DNA of 64,000 nt. Source: JAHEAO01 sp041633555. GTDB lineage: Bacteria > Pseudomonadota > Alphaproteobacteria > Rhodobacterales > Rhodobacteraceae. The position numbers were made by a program, and so were the translations under genes. This document shows positions 9,242 through 18,353 of the stretch, one piece after another. The stretch is taken from the NCBI GenBank assembly GCA_041633555.1, contig JBFKFZ010000001.1, positions 1 through 64,000 of the forward strand. The letters run 5' to 3'. The notes beneath the pieces are model-generated. The model was not told the origin of the DNA and made no database searches. It saw only the letters and a program-made list of their open reading frames with translations. Positions within the stretch are counted from its first letter, which is position 1. Each line of letters opens with the position of its first letter.

Positions 9242-9769
9242 ATGATGTTTTCACGACTTAACAGGGCATTAGAAGCTGGTCGGCAAGCTGTCTCGGATGC
9301 TGTGAGAACCGATGAACCCGTGCTGCCCGGCGAACCGTCAGGGGCTGCAGCTGTGCCCGCTCTGCCGCCGCTCAGCCTGGCCTTTCTCTGCCTTGAGACA
9401 AGCGCCTCGGACCTGATCGCTCTGGCCGATGAGCACTTAAGGGTCTCGGACAAGCGCAATTTCCGACCGCTGATGATTGTCAGCACTCCGACACTGATCG
9501 AGCGCCGCATTCCCCGGCTTTGCTGCGAATACATCCCGACCGCAGCCGACCTCGCAGAACCACATGGCGACAAGCCCGATGTGGTCGGGCAATACCAACT
9601 GCGGAAACTGCGGCTGATCCTGCGGAAATGGCGGACGGCGGACTGCCTCTTTCACGGCGACGAGGCAGCGGATCTGCTGGCGCTGGCGGCGCGACGCAAA
9701 GAGCTTGCGATCGGGGACGTGGTCTTTCAGAAATATGGCGGCAAGGCGGCCAGCCCCCGCCGCATCTGA
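9242..9769 (+). CDS. Hypothetical protein, 175 aa
   Basis: I do not recognise this protein. It has no signal peptide or membrane segment. Its middle alternates hydrophobic strands and helices (LSLAFLCLE, FRPLMIVSTP) as an alpha/beta domain would, and the second half is basic (QYQLRKLRLILRKWR). A GAGG ribosome site precedes tandem ATG codons at 9242 and 9245. It is divergent from the tandem glycosyltransferase, with about 100 bases between their starts, and faces the next minus-strand gene. Its location among glycosyltransferases suggests a role in the same pathway, but that is only association. Confidence 0.6.
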   Translation: MMFSRLNRALEAGRQAVSDAVRTDEPVLPGEPSGAAAVPALPPLSLAFLCLETSASDLIALADEHLRVSDKRNFRPLMIVSTPTLIERRIPRLCCEYIPTAADLAEPHGDKPDVVGQYQLRKLRLILRKWRTADCLFHGDEAADLLALAARRKELAIGDVVFQKYGGKAASPRRI

Positions 9770-9811
9770 CTGACGATTCCGTGCGATCCCATCGAGGGCC
9801 CCGACAGCATG

Positions 9812-10651
9812 TCAGCCGTCCAGCGGTCCCCAGAGATAATCGACCGCCCGCCGGTAGTCGGCGGCGAGTTTCGTACCGTCAGGCCCCAGACGCTGGCAGC
9901 GCTCGACGAACTCGGTCCAGTACCGCGGCGCGGGCCAGGGCGAGAGCAACTGCCGGGCCGAGCGGCTCAGCGCGGCAGTCAACGGACGAACGGGGATCGA
10001 CCTTTCCAGCCGGACCTCGCGTGCAATCTCGTGCAACAGTCTCACTAACCCGTCCCCGTGTCCTTTAAAGGCATCGGCCTCGCGCCTCACTTCTTCGACA
10101 CGTCCGGGATCGAGCAGGGCGGCGTTGACACCGAGCAGCCACCAGACCCCATTGCGCAGGTCCGCCCCGAGCGATCCCCAAAGCGCGAGGTCGCGGAGCG
10201 AAGGGCCTGCAGGCGCAGGGTCCTGCATGAAGGTTCCTGTCCTCGAAACCCCTGCCTTGAAGGCATTCTTTGGCGTGGCGTCCGACGACCAGTGGCCGAC
10301 GAATTTCGGGATGTGAAGCTCCGCCGCGGGCAGCGTCCCGGTTTTGGCGAGCCGGGCTCGGCGGCAGAGCCGCAACCCAGCCCGATTTGCGAAACCGTTC
10401 ATCTCGACCCGGCTGAGATATCCGATACTGGTATCCGCTCCAAGCAGCTCCGGTTCCGGCGACTGGTTCAGCGCTTCCGGCCAGAGTCGTACGCCCTCGT
10501 CGACAATCGCGATCCACTTTCCACGCTGCTTGGCAGCCGCGCGGCGCAGCCCGTCGGCATCCTGCGGATCAATCCGGGGCGCCTGCCCAGCACTGGTTGA
10601 GGCTGCCCCGGTCGCAAGGTGGATCCGCGGATAGTCCTTCAGCGCAGTCAT
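9812..10651 (-). CDS. Hypothetical glycosyltransferase-like protein
   Basis: This 279 aa protein has no clear family signature. Near residue 47 it has KWIAIVDEGVRLWPEAL, which sits where a GT-A enzyme has its strand and DxD site. The neighbouring gene at 10648-11967 has EWFISVDADTIID in a similar setting. This suggests a divergent or inactive GT-A relative, but no complete DxD is present. The C-terminal half is helical and rich in Arg and Trp. Its ATG overlaps the stop of the upstream glycosyltransferase gene (ATGA), so the two proteins are made together and may form a complex. Function is unassigned. Confidence 0.6.
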   Translation of the reverse strand: MTALKDYPRIHLATGAASTSAGQAPRIDPQDADGLRRAAAKQRGKWIAIVDEGVRLWPEALNQSPEPELLGADTSIGYLSRVEMNGFANRAGLRLCRRARLAKTGTLPAAELHIPKFVGHWSSDATPKNAFKAGVSRTGTFMQDPAPAGPSLRDLALWGSLGADLRNGVWWLLGVNAALLDPGRVEEVRREADAFKGHGDGLVRLLHEIAREVRLERSIPVRPLTAALSRSARQLLSPWPAPRYWTEFVERCQRLGPDGTKLAADYRRAVDYLWGPLDG

Positions 10652-11967
10652 TTGTCTGCTGCCCCGCCCGGATCGAACCCGCGCTTGCGGGCCAGCTTCA
10701 AAAGCCGCGCAATCTCTGTCTTGCGGGCGCGGGAATTCGTTGCATCCGCCGACCAGAGCTGCGCCAGATGATAAGGGGCGTAACGGCTGCCAAGCTCGGT
10801 GGCCACCCGGTAGAGCCGCTCGGCCTCATCACGGCTTGCCCCCTCGATCTCTTCGGTTTCATGCAGCCGAGCAAGGTTATTGAAGGCTGCAGCATTGCCA
10901 AGAACCGATGCCGTTTCAAAGGCTTCTCGTGCGAACTTTATGTCGCGTCCGGCCCCCGCGCCCTTCACGAACCGATATCCCAGCGCGTCGATCAGAGCAC
11001 CGGGGCGGCGCGGCGAGAACAAACCTGACTCGACCAGAAGCGCGCTTTCTTCGGCAGAGTAATCGGTGATGCCGACGGGAAGGGCGGCATTGATCCAGTC
11101 TTTCAGCAGGCGGCATTCGGCAGCCAGATGATACTCGCTCCAGCCATTATCGCCGCCTCGCTGCGCGCCACCGGCAACGAACCGGGGATGGACGCGCATC
11201 CGCCAGAAGTCCCAGAGCCACGCGTAGCTGTTGACATTTCGCAGGTCCCAGTCCGGACGCTCCTGAGTCAGCCGCAGCCCCAGCCGGGCGCCATAGATCA
11301 GCCAGAGGCCGTTCTCTGCTTGACGCCCCAAGGAGCACCAGATTCGCAGCAGCCCCATCAGATACTCGGTCTGCGGAGAGTCCTGCCCGTTCAGCGATAT
11401 CTGCCTGATCAGGAGATGGCCGAGCAACACGCCCTCGCGAAAACCCGAGCGAAAGGCGTGATAGGGGGTCTGCGCCGGATTGGTGACGGAATAGCAGCCG
11501 GGCATCTGCACACCCATCGACTGGCCCGGCACGATCTGATCGATCTCGTGGTCGATCGACACTTTGGTATCGGGCGCCGCCTCATGTGTCCGCATCTTGT
11601 TTGCAAGCACAGTGGGCCAGAGCTTCAGGCTGCCATTGCCTGAGACCAGACCGTTGGTCTTGTTCCGGCAATGCCATTGCAGGCGGAAGTTTCGGTTCAG
11701 AAGCTGCCTTGGAATTCTCACGTCCAGAAAGGCCGGGTCGATGATGGTGTCGGCGTCTACAGATATGAACCACTCGCCCTCGGCGGCCCGGGCGGCGGCC
11801 TTGTGGCAGGCATCCAGACCGGCGACACCGTGAACGCGCTTGGCATGCGGCGCCTTTGCCTTCAGATCCTGCCAACCCAACTCGGCCCAGGGCTCGTCGA
11901 AAGACATGAACACGATCGGCAGGTCGGCGACTCGTGTCGAAGCTGAGGGGCGGGGGGCGGCGGTCAC
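10648..11967 (-). CDS. GT-A glycosyltransferase-like protein with Sel1-like repeats
   Basis: This 439 aa protein has a GT-A-like N-terminal half: LPIVFMSFDEP near residue 16 and EWFISVDADTIIDPAFLD near residue 65, with a DAD triplet at the expected metal and nucleotide-sugar site. The second half contains alpha-helical Sel1/TPR-like repeats, for example AFETASVLGNAAAFNNLARL and AERLYRVATELG. The start is GTG. The gene lies about 40 bases downstream of the caspase-Sel1 gene on the same strand and overlaps the following gene. A family 2-type enzyme is the best guess; the central region is not typical, so the acceptor and exact family are open. Confidence 0.65.
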   Translation of the reverse strand: MTAAPRPSASTRVADLPIVFMSFDEPWAELGWQDLKAKAPHAKRVHGVAGLDACHKAAARAAEGEWFISVDADTIIDPAFLDVRIPRQLLNRNFRLQWHCRNKTNGLVSGNGSLKLWPTVLANKMRTHEAAPDTKVSIDHEIDQIVPGQSMGVQMPGCYSVTNPAQTPYHAFRSGFREGVLLGHLLIRQISLNGQDSPQTEYLMGLLRIWCSLGRQAENGLWLIYGARLGLRLTQERPDWDLRNVNSYAWLWDFWRMRVHPRFVAGGAQRGGDNGWSEYHLAAECRLLKDWINAALPVGITDYSAEESALLVESGLFSPRRPGALIDALGYRFVKGAGAGRDIKFAREAFETASVLGNAAAFNNLARLHETEEIEGASRDEAERLYRVATELGSRYAPYHLAQLWSADATNSRARKTEIARLLKLARKRGFDPGGAADK

Positions 11968-12008
11968 GCTTTTATCCGTCAGTGTCCGTCAGCCCGGAGG
12001 CAACCGGC

Positions 12009-14096
12009 TCATTCATGCACAAGATTGAAATCCAGCAGGCCGAACTGAGCGATCCAGTCGGCGGCGATCTTCTCGCCTCCGGCCTTCTGTTCCGGGGTCA
12101 TCCGCCTGGTGATCTCGTCGATCTTGGCCACGATTTCGGTATGTTCCTTCATCGACTTGATCGTGTCCTTCAGGGCCGCGGCCTCGCGGGCAATGATGTA
12201 GTTCGCATAAGCCTCGTCCAGATCGGCATCGTTCGCTGCAAGCGTGTCGCCGAGGAAGGTGTAGGCGCCAAGATAGTTGCGCTGCGCCGACAGCCGGAAA
12301 TAGGCGACGGCCTGGTCCAGGTTCCGCTCCACGCCCCAACCCGTCAGGAATGCCCGTCCCAGATGGAAAGCGGCATAGGGGTTGCCCTCGTCGCTGGCCC
12401 GGCTCAGCCAGGAAATGCCCTGCCTTGTATCCTCGGCAACGCCCTGCCCTCGCATGTAGGCCATGCCGATATTGTTCATGGCGTCAGAACTGCCGAGTGC
12501 AGCGGCCTTCTCGTAATAGCTGACCGAACGGGCGAAATCCTCTTCCACCCCTTGCCCGCGCCGGTACATGTCGCCAAGCGCAGTGAGGGCCGACGACAGG
12601 CCGCTGAACGCCGCGATCTCCATCCAGCGCCGCGCCTCGTTGAAGGATTGCGGCACGCCCCAACCCTGCAGATAGTATTTGCCCATCATCATCCGCATCG
12701 GGGCAGAGCCCTGCATGGCCCCGGTGCGGACCGCCGCTGCGGCCCGTGCCTGATCGACCTCGACGCCAAGACCAAGCCGGTAGATCTCGGCCAGCCCGCC
12801 GTAGGCAGAGGGATCGCCAAGTTCGGCGGCGCGCTCCATGTAAACGAGCGCCTCTTCGAACCGGTTGTCCAATCTCAGAACCCTCGCCAGAAGCCCCAGA
12901 AGCCGGGGGTTGGTCGGATCATTCGTAACCGCGTCGATACAGGCGCGCATCGCGGCGCGGGTATTGACGAGATCATGCGGCACCGGCTCGACCAAGCCAA
13001 GCGCGCTGCCGACACCGGTCGCGAGGATATCGCATTCGGTGATCAGCGCCCCCAGTCCGCCCGGCACTTCGGGATTGGGATCCGGAACGCCGAGGTTCAT
13101 CAGCGGGAAGGACGGCTGGTTCTGGCTGCCCAGAAGCTGCAACTGGCGCAGGGCCACATCCGTCAGTTCGGTCTGCGGAAAAAGCTCTGCAAAGCGCTGG
13201 AAGTCACGCGGATCGGAGCTGTTGGCGATAGTCTTCCAGTGCGTGACTTGCAGCGATACCTGGCTAAGGATCTCAGGCGCGACTCTGCTACCCAGCTCAA
13301 CCTGATCGCGCGGCTGGATGATGATCTCATCCTTGCTGTTATCGACATACCAAGGCGTCTGGATACCTTGCGTCGCAAGCCGGACGCGGGCCCGCACCAG
13401 CCGCAGCACGTCCCTGATATCCTGCTCCGGACCATCGAGAACCGAGGCGAGAACGGCCGAATAGGGGCTGTTCGCCCCTGCCCCGTCGAGTGCGACCGCA
13501 CCCGGCGCCGTGGAATAGGCGATGATCGTATTGTCGGGCGCATCGGTAAGGGCCAATCCGGTGCCGAAGCTCTGCCGGCCCTCGAAGGGTGAGTTTCGGC
13601 AGGAATCCAGAATCACAACGAGGCTTTTCGTGCCGATGTCGCTCAGATCCTGAATCACCTTGTTGACGGAAATGCCCTGATCGCTCAGGAAATTCTCGTT
13701 ATCGGGGGAAATATCGGCAGGCAGCGCGTAGTTCACGCCTTCCAGCTGCAGCCCGTGACCGGCAAAGAAGAACAGGCCAAGTTCGGCATCATTTTGTTCG
13801 GTATCAATCTGGCCGACCGTCTGCTCAAGCTCTGCTTTCGTCGCGTTTTCAAGATAATAGACCTGAAAGCCCATGTTGTTCAGGGATGCCGAGATGGTAC
13901 GGGCGTCGTTGATCGTGTTCTTCAGGTCAGGGATCCTGTCATCGGTGTAATCCGCGACCCCCAGCACCAGCGCCCAACGTCCCTCTGCGCGGGCCGGAAG
14001 TGCGGCAACAATCGTCGAAGCCAGAAGAAGCGCCGCGACCAGACCCAAGTTCCAGCCTTGCATTAGACGTCTGATAGCTCGGAAAATATCCGCCAT
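12009..14096 (-). CDS. Exported caspase-family (C14) peptidase with Sel1 repeats
   Basis: This 695 aa protein has a signal peptide ending PARAEG, then a caspase-like fold. RWALVLGVADYTDD is its first strand, the catalytic histidine is in LFFFAGHGLQ and the catalytic cysteine in VVILDSCRNSPF. The second half contains about five Sel1-like repeats of 36 residues (such as MYRRGQGVEEDFARSVSYYE), a scaffold for protein binding. I chose the ATG at 14096 because GGGGAA lies just upstream; an ATG at 14126 has no ribosome site. Bacterial caspases of this kind cleave after basic or other defined residues, and their targets here are unknown. A second caspase is encoded at 51764-53290. Confidence 0.85.
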   Translation of the reverse strand: MADIFRAIRRLMQGWNLGLVAALLLASTIVAALPARAEGRWALVLGVADYTDDRIPDLKNTINDARTISASLNNMGFQVYYLENATKAELEQTVGQIDTEQNDAELGLFFFAGHGLQLEGVNYALPADISPDNENFLSDQGISVNKVIQDLSDIGTKSLVVILDSCRNSPFEGRQSFGTGLALTDAPDNTIIAYSTAPGAVALDGAGANSPYSAVLASVLDGPEQDIRDVLRLVRARVRLATQGIQTPWYVDNSKDEIIIQPRDQVELGSRVAPEILSQVSLQVTHWKTIANSSDPRDFQRFAELFPQTELTDVALRQLQLLGSQNQPSFPLMNLGVPDPNPEVPGGLGALITECDILATGVGSALGLVEPVPHDLVNTRAAMRACIDAVTNDPTNPRLLGLLARVLRLDNRFEEALVYMERAAELGDPSAYGGLAEIYRLGLGVEVDQARAAAAVRTGAMQGSAPMRMMMGKYYLQGWGVPQSFNEARRWMEIAAFSGLSSALTALGDMYRRGQGVEEDFARSVSYYEKAAALGSSDAMNNIGMAYMRGQGVAEDTRQGISWLSRASDEGNPYAAFHLGRAFLTGWGVERNLDQAVAYFRLSAQRNYLGAYTFLGDTLAANDADLDEAYANYIIAREAAALKDTIKSMKEHTEIVAKIDEITRRMTPEQKAGGEKIAADWIAQFGLLDFNLVHE

Positions 14097-14397
14097 CGCC
14101 GTTCCCCAATCTGTGTTTTCCGTCATGTCGTCATATGATATCGTGATCTGTGCCTCGGGCCTGCCTCGCCGCTCTTGTGCGTCGCGCCGACCGCCAGGTC
14201 TCTTGGGTCACTATGCGGCGGCGCGAACGATCGGTAAACAGGTCAATCCACGCGGGCAGGAACGACAGAACCGGTGGGGCAGATCTGTTTCGTCGGATTG
14301 CGGTGATCCGGCCGGGTTGCTACCGTCTGTCCAAGACAAGATTCTACACGCCAAGGGCGCCAAAATCAAACGCTGTCTGGGTCCGGAAACACGCCTC
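14097..14397. other. Intergenic region between two divergent genes
   Basis: This stretch separates the caspase-Sel1 start from the radical SAM start. The plus-strand frame is open across it, but its composition and lack of a ribosome site do not suggest coding. It must hold the promoters of both genes. I could not pick out a convincing -35/-10 pair or operator. Confidence 0.5.
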
Positions 14398-15378
14398 ATG
14401 ACCAACGCCCCGCCAGAGACCGAGCGGCATGTCAGCATCCGCCACACCTATCCGCCGCACGCAAATGTCGTGTTGGTCGACTGGATGCTGGGCAATGCCT
14501 GCAGCTTTGCCTGCAGCTACTGCCCCAAGTCGCTGCATGACGGCACGATCCGTTGGCAGAAGGCCGAACAGATCATTGCGCTCTTCGACGCGCTGAGGGC
14601 GCATTATGCCGAGAGGCTCGGGCGCAAGGTCTGGCTGCAATTCACCGGTGGAGAGCCGACGATGCATCCGCGTATCGTCGATCTGCTGCACGCGGCGTCC
14701 GACCGCGGTCTGGCGGCCAGCCTGATCAGCAACGGGTCGCGAACGCTGCGTTTCTGGAAAGGCATCGTCGAGCATCTCGACAGCGTGATCCTGACCTACC
14801 ATGACGAATTTGTCAGTCATGAGCATTTCCTCGAGATCGGGCGGCTCCTGTGCGCGGCGATGCCCGTGCATGTTAATGTCACGATGCATCCCGACCGGTT
14901 CGACGCCATCTTCGAGCGGGCGCTTGAGATTGGCGAGGTGATGCCCGAAGCGACGATCTCGCTGAAACCATTGCGCGTGGATTTCGACAGCAGGCTCTAT
15001 CCCTACACAGGCGAGCAGCTGCAACGGCTGGAAACCCGGATCACCCGGCCAGAGCCGCGGCCCGCCGAGGCGCCACGCGGCGTGATGACGGCCACCAGCA
15101 TGTCGGGCCGATCGGAGGAACGCCGTGCCAACACGTTCATCACCCATGATCAGAACAACTGGCAGGGCTATCGCTGTCAGGCCGGTCTGGAATCGCTGCG
15201 GATTAAGGGCGATGGCAGCATCTATCGCGCCGTCTGTTCGGTCGGCGGCGAAATCGGCAGGCTTGGCGGCAAGGTCGAGCTGCCCGCTTCAGGCATCCTG
15301 TGCGATCGCACGGCCTGCAGCTGCGTGGCGGATATCCTGATCACCAAGTTCCGGGAGAGCGCAGCACCCGCCTTGTGA
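14398..15378 (+). CDS. Radical SAM protein
   Basis: This 326 aa protein carries CSFACSYC (CX3CX2C) near residue 37, then QFTGGEPTMHP and SLISNGSR, which are standard radical SAM core segments. The C-terminal end has clustered cysteines (YRCQAG, RAVCSVGG, ILCDRTACSC) that could hold a second iron-sulfur cluster, as in maturases that modify peptides. The start at 14398 gives the normal short lead before the cluster motif. It is the second such enzyme in the glycan region; the pair could act together, but their substrates are unknown. The next gene is convergent, 17 bases away. Confidence 0.85.
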   Translation: MTNAPPETERHVSIRHTYPPHANVVLVDWMLGNACSFACSYCPKSLHDGTIRWQKAEQIIALFDALRAHYAERLGRKVWLQFTGGEPTMHPRIVDLLHAASDRGLAASLISNGSRTLRFWKGIVEHLDSVILTYHDEFVSHEHFLEIGRLLCAAMPVHVNVTMHPDRFDAIFERALEIGEVMPEATISLKPLRVDFDSRLYPYTGEQLQRLETRITRPEPRPAEAPRGVMTATSMSGRSEERRANTFITHDQNNWQGYRCQAGLESLRIKGDGSIYRAVCSVGGEIGRLGGKVELPASGILCDRTACSCVADILITKFRESAAPAL

Positions 15379-15395
15379 CCGACCAGGCTTTGGGC

Positions 15396-15824
15396 TCACT
15401 TACCGGGCTTGCCGAAATATCCGTACTTGTTAGACAGATAGTCGATGGCGGCCTGCGGATAATCCGGGCTCGACCGTTCCACATTGACACCGATGAAATT
15501 CACAACGGTGCTGCCATCGTCGCGCTTGACGCGTTTGCTGCGCCGCACTGACAGCATGTCCTGCGCCGCAACCTCGGCCCACGCATTCTTGAGCTTGTCG
15601 GCCTCTTCGCCCTTGGCCGTTACCGTCAGGGCGCCGGCATTGTCCTTGTCAAAGCTGATGGATCCGAGGGGTTCGAAACTTCCCTTGACCATCAAGCCAA
15701 AATCAAAAGCGGTGCTCATCTGGGTTTCCACCTTCTCATTCTCGGTTCCGCCCGCCGCGCCCAACTGGACCATCGCCAGTGTCACGATCAGGACGGCAAG
15801 ACACAATCCGGCAGTTCTTTTCAT
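15396..15824 (-). CDS. Small exported protein, candidate immunity partner
   Basis: This 142 aa protein has a signal peptide (basic MKR, hydrophobic core, cleavage near LGAAGG), so it should reach the periplasm. The mature part is soluble with no family I recognise. It starts 13 bases after the interrupted metallopeptidase-type gene on the same strand, behind a strong AGGGGTGG site, so the two are one transcription unit. A short exported protein next to a large candidate effector is the usual arrangement for effector and immunity pairs, but that role is inferred from position only. The ATG at 15824 was chosen because the signal peptide follows it directly. Confidence 0.65.
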   Translation of the reverse strand: MKRTAGLCLAVLIVTLAMVQLGAAGGTENEKVETQMSTAFDFGLMVKGSFEPLGSISFDKDNAGALTVTAKGEEADKLKNAWAEVAAQDMLSVRRSKRVKRDDGSTVVNFIGVNVERSSPDYPQAAIDYLSNKYGYFGKPGK

Positions 15825-15837
15825 CGCCACCCCTGCC

Positions 15838-17976
15838 CTAATGCGCATGGTCGTGGCCACCGCCGCCATCGTCCTCTTCTTCCTCTTCCGGCAAGTCGAA
15901 CCCTTCCCGCAATCCCAGCTTGACCTCGCTGCCCATGACCCGGGAATGGGTTTCCGAGGGCGAGGTGAAATAGATGTTGTCGAACTCGTCATGGTGGTTG
16001 TTGAAATGGTTGTCATCCTGCTGCAGCCAGCGCGCCTGTTCGTATTCGGGTTCGCCGGGTGACAGCGCATCGGGATGCGAAGGGTCGAGCCGCTCGATCA
16101 GTTGCATCTGGTAGCGATGCCCCATCTCGTGAGTGATCGTGTCCAGCTCTTCGCCGAAATTGCCATGCGCGTCGTCATTGGTGTTGAATGTCATCTCGTC
16201 GGCGTGGGAAAAGGCGCCATAGAGGTTCTCGGCACCCGGAGCGTTCGAAAACGGCGCATCGAACGGGGTGATCGTCCCGGGCGTGCCGACGTCCCAGCCA
16301 TCCTCGCCGCACGGCACCCCGATCAGTTTGGCCGCCGCCGCTTGCCTTGCAGCCGGGTCCATCGTCGCCCAGTTCGCGGCCAGTTCCTGCACTTCGGGAT
16401 CGTTCATGTAGGCGTCGACGATGCTTTGCCTGGCCTGGCTGTCGACCTCTTCGAACTGACGGTCGACATGAGGCAGGCTGAAGATCTCCTGCATGGCGGC
16501 ATGTTCGTCATCGGTCGGCGTGCCCTCCATCATGTTGTCGACAAGGGTCGTGCGCAACTCGGTCGGCAGCGTGTCAAGCGTTCCGGCGGCCTTCATGTCG
16601 TCCACGATCTGGCGAGAGACATCGTCGAGATCGGCCGGGTCCGCCGCATCCAACAAGGCGCTGACCCGCTTGATCTCGGCCAGCTCGTTCAGTTCCACGA
16701 CCAGCGTATCGACATCCCACGCGGCTTCGGTCAGGCTACGTCTGCCCGCCGGCGCCCCCTCGATGCTGGCGACCCGCGCGGTAGCGGTGGTCTTCACTGA
16801 TGAGGTCACATCGCTGAAGGTTCCAAGTTCGGTTTTCAGCGCGGGCAGACGGCCCTTGATCAGCTTTTCCAGATCCTCCTGCTCGGTGACGGCAGCGTCG
16901 CAACTGCCGAGGTTGACCAGCCCCCGCCCGACCAGATCCAGTGCAGTTTGCCAGTCTTCCGCGGCTGCGGCCTGGTCGATCGGGTCAATCGTCTGGTCAA
17001 GGCCGTCACGCAATTCGGCAAGATCGAAATAGGTGGTGGATTGCACCGTGGCCAGGCGTGCATCAAAATCGGCACGCTGCGCTTCGTATTCGGCCTGCTT
17101 TTCAGCGATCGCAGTGTCGATGGCCAGGATGACGGCTTCCACCTCGGACAGTTTCGCCAGGGCTCCGGCGAAATCCCCTGTGGCCGCCAGTCCTTCCGTC
17201 GCGGTCAGCAGATCGGCCAGTTGACCACTCTCGACCTCGAGATAGGCCCATTCCGGCCGTGAAACCGAGTAGTCGGTGATCTGCGGTTCCTGTGCGGCGC
17301 GGCTAGCCTCGTATTCCGCCCTTTGTTCCTCGATCTCGGCAAGTCGTGCTTCGAAGTCGTCGAGATGGGTCGTCAAGACTCCTGCCGCCTCTGCCGCGAT
17401 GACGTAGTCATTGCTGGCGACCGCGTTTTCGACCTGCCCTTGTGCGGCAATGATCTGTTCCTGAATTGGGGTCAGGGCGCCATATTCGCATTGCGAAGTC
17501 GCATCGAGACGGGTCTGAAGCTGCGGCCAGATCTGGTCATGCTGGTCCTTGGCGGCCGTTTGCAGGAGATACTGCTCATGGACCGGCGCCATGCTTGCGA
17601 TCGCGCTGTCGAGCAAAGCTGTCGCGCTGGCGAAGTCCTGTTCGGACTCGGCGGCGGCGATCTCATCGACACCGGCATCAATCGCGCTTTAGTCGATATG
17701 TTCCCAGGCTCTAAGTTCGTCCAACCGGCCGCGAAGCGTCGCATAGTCGTTTGCGCGGCCTTCCCAGATGCGTTATTTTTTCTCCCACTCGGCCCGCAAG
17801 CGCTGAACCGTTTCGCGCAGTTGGTCGAACTCTCCCTTGATCCGGTCGAGTGAGGCCTGTTCGGTCGAGTCGATGGTGCCGTCGGCCAAGGCCCGATCGC
17901 GCATCGACCGTTCGCTTTCAACCATCGTGTCCATCTGCGCTTCGGCAGCGGTGATCTGTTCGATTTTCGAGACCAT
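15838..17976 (-). pseudogene. Metallopeptidase-type repeat protein broken by two in-frame TAA codons
   Basis: Translation starts at ATG 17976 behind AGGAGAGG and runs 67 codons to TAA at 17773-17775. The same frame then continues to a second TAA at 17689-17691 and on to 15838 with no shift. The three pieces together match the first part of the 1235 aa protein at 58189-61896: head, then xRIWxGRxxDxATL, then DATALLD against SATALLD. The body contains repeats of the SNDYVIAAEAAGVL type. The C-terminal part has HEMGHRYQ, a zinc-metallopeptidase HExxH motif, with a possible third ligand in ETHSRVMGSEV. A residual start near 17616 could still make the 592 aa C-terminal piece. It may be a decayed gene, a readthrough gene or a sequencing artefact. 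Confidence 0.75.
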
Positions 17977-18353
17977 TGAACGCCTCTCCTGCCTGAACCG
18001 CTTAAGTCAAGTCCGATAGACAGCCGGTCAGGGATTGGACAGGCGCAGTACGGAATTCTCAGTCTGGCACTGGCCTTGGTGGTGGAGTCCTCGCAAAAAG
18101 CCTGCCCCGGCACGAATGCCTCCGGTGAAATCCGAAATCTCAAAACAAGACCCTGCTCCAACACTTTCTCCTGACTTTTGCCAGTTGCGCCGGCAGCGGG
18201 TGCGCTCCTGGCAGTGCGCGGTCTGCCGGCCTGGAAGGCGCTGTGCCGGATACGGGGCTGTCATTGACTGTTAACTTCGATCGAAAGGCGCGGCCTCTTC
18301 GCCCACATCCTTTGCATTCGTCTTTAGAGTTCACTGAGACTGAAGACTCTCGG
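17977..18353. other. Intergenic region upstream of the broken metallopeptidase gene
   Basis: This 377-base stretch lies between the M15 peptidase stop and the start of the interrupted gene. It has no coding frame I can support. It must carry the ribosome site AGGAGAGG at about 17983-17990 and probably a separate promoter, but no clear -35/-10 pair stands out. Confidence 0.5.

Noticed and set aside
9139..9573. An N-terminal extension of the tandem glycosyltransferase
   Set aside because: It overlaps the start of a divergent gene and the nucleotide-binding strand begins right after GTG 9138.
11934..13592. A 552-codon frame opposite the caspase-Sel1 gene
   Set aside because: Its translation has no family features while the minus strand has the caspase and Sel1 motifs.
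14113..14397. An N-terminal extension of the second radical SAM protein
   Set aside because: The frame is open, but the sequence is not protein-like and has no ribosome site; the ATG at 14398 gives normal spacing to the cluster motif.
15838..17976. A frameshift explanation for the interrupted gene
   Set aside because: The homologous segments before, between and after the stops are all in the same frame, so stops and not shifts are the cause.
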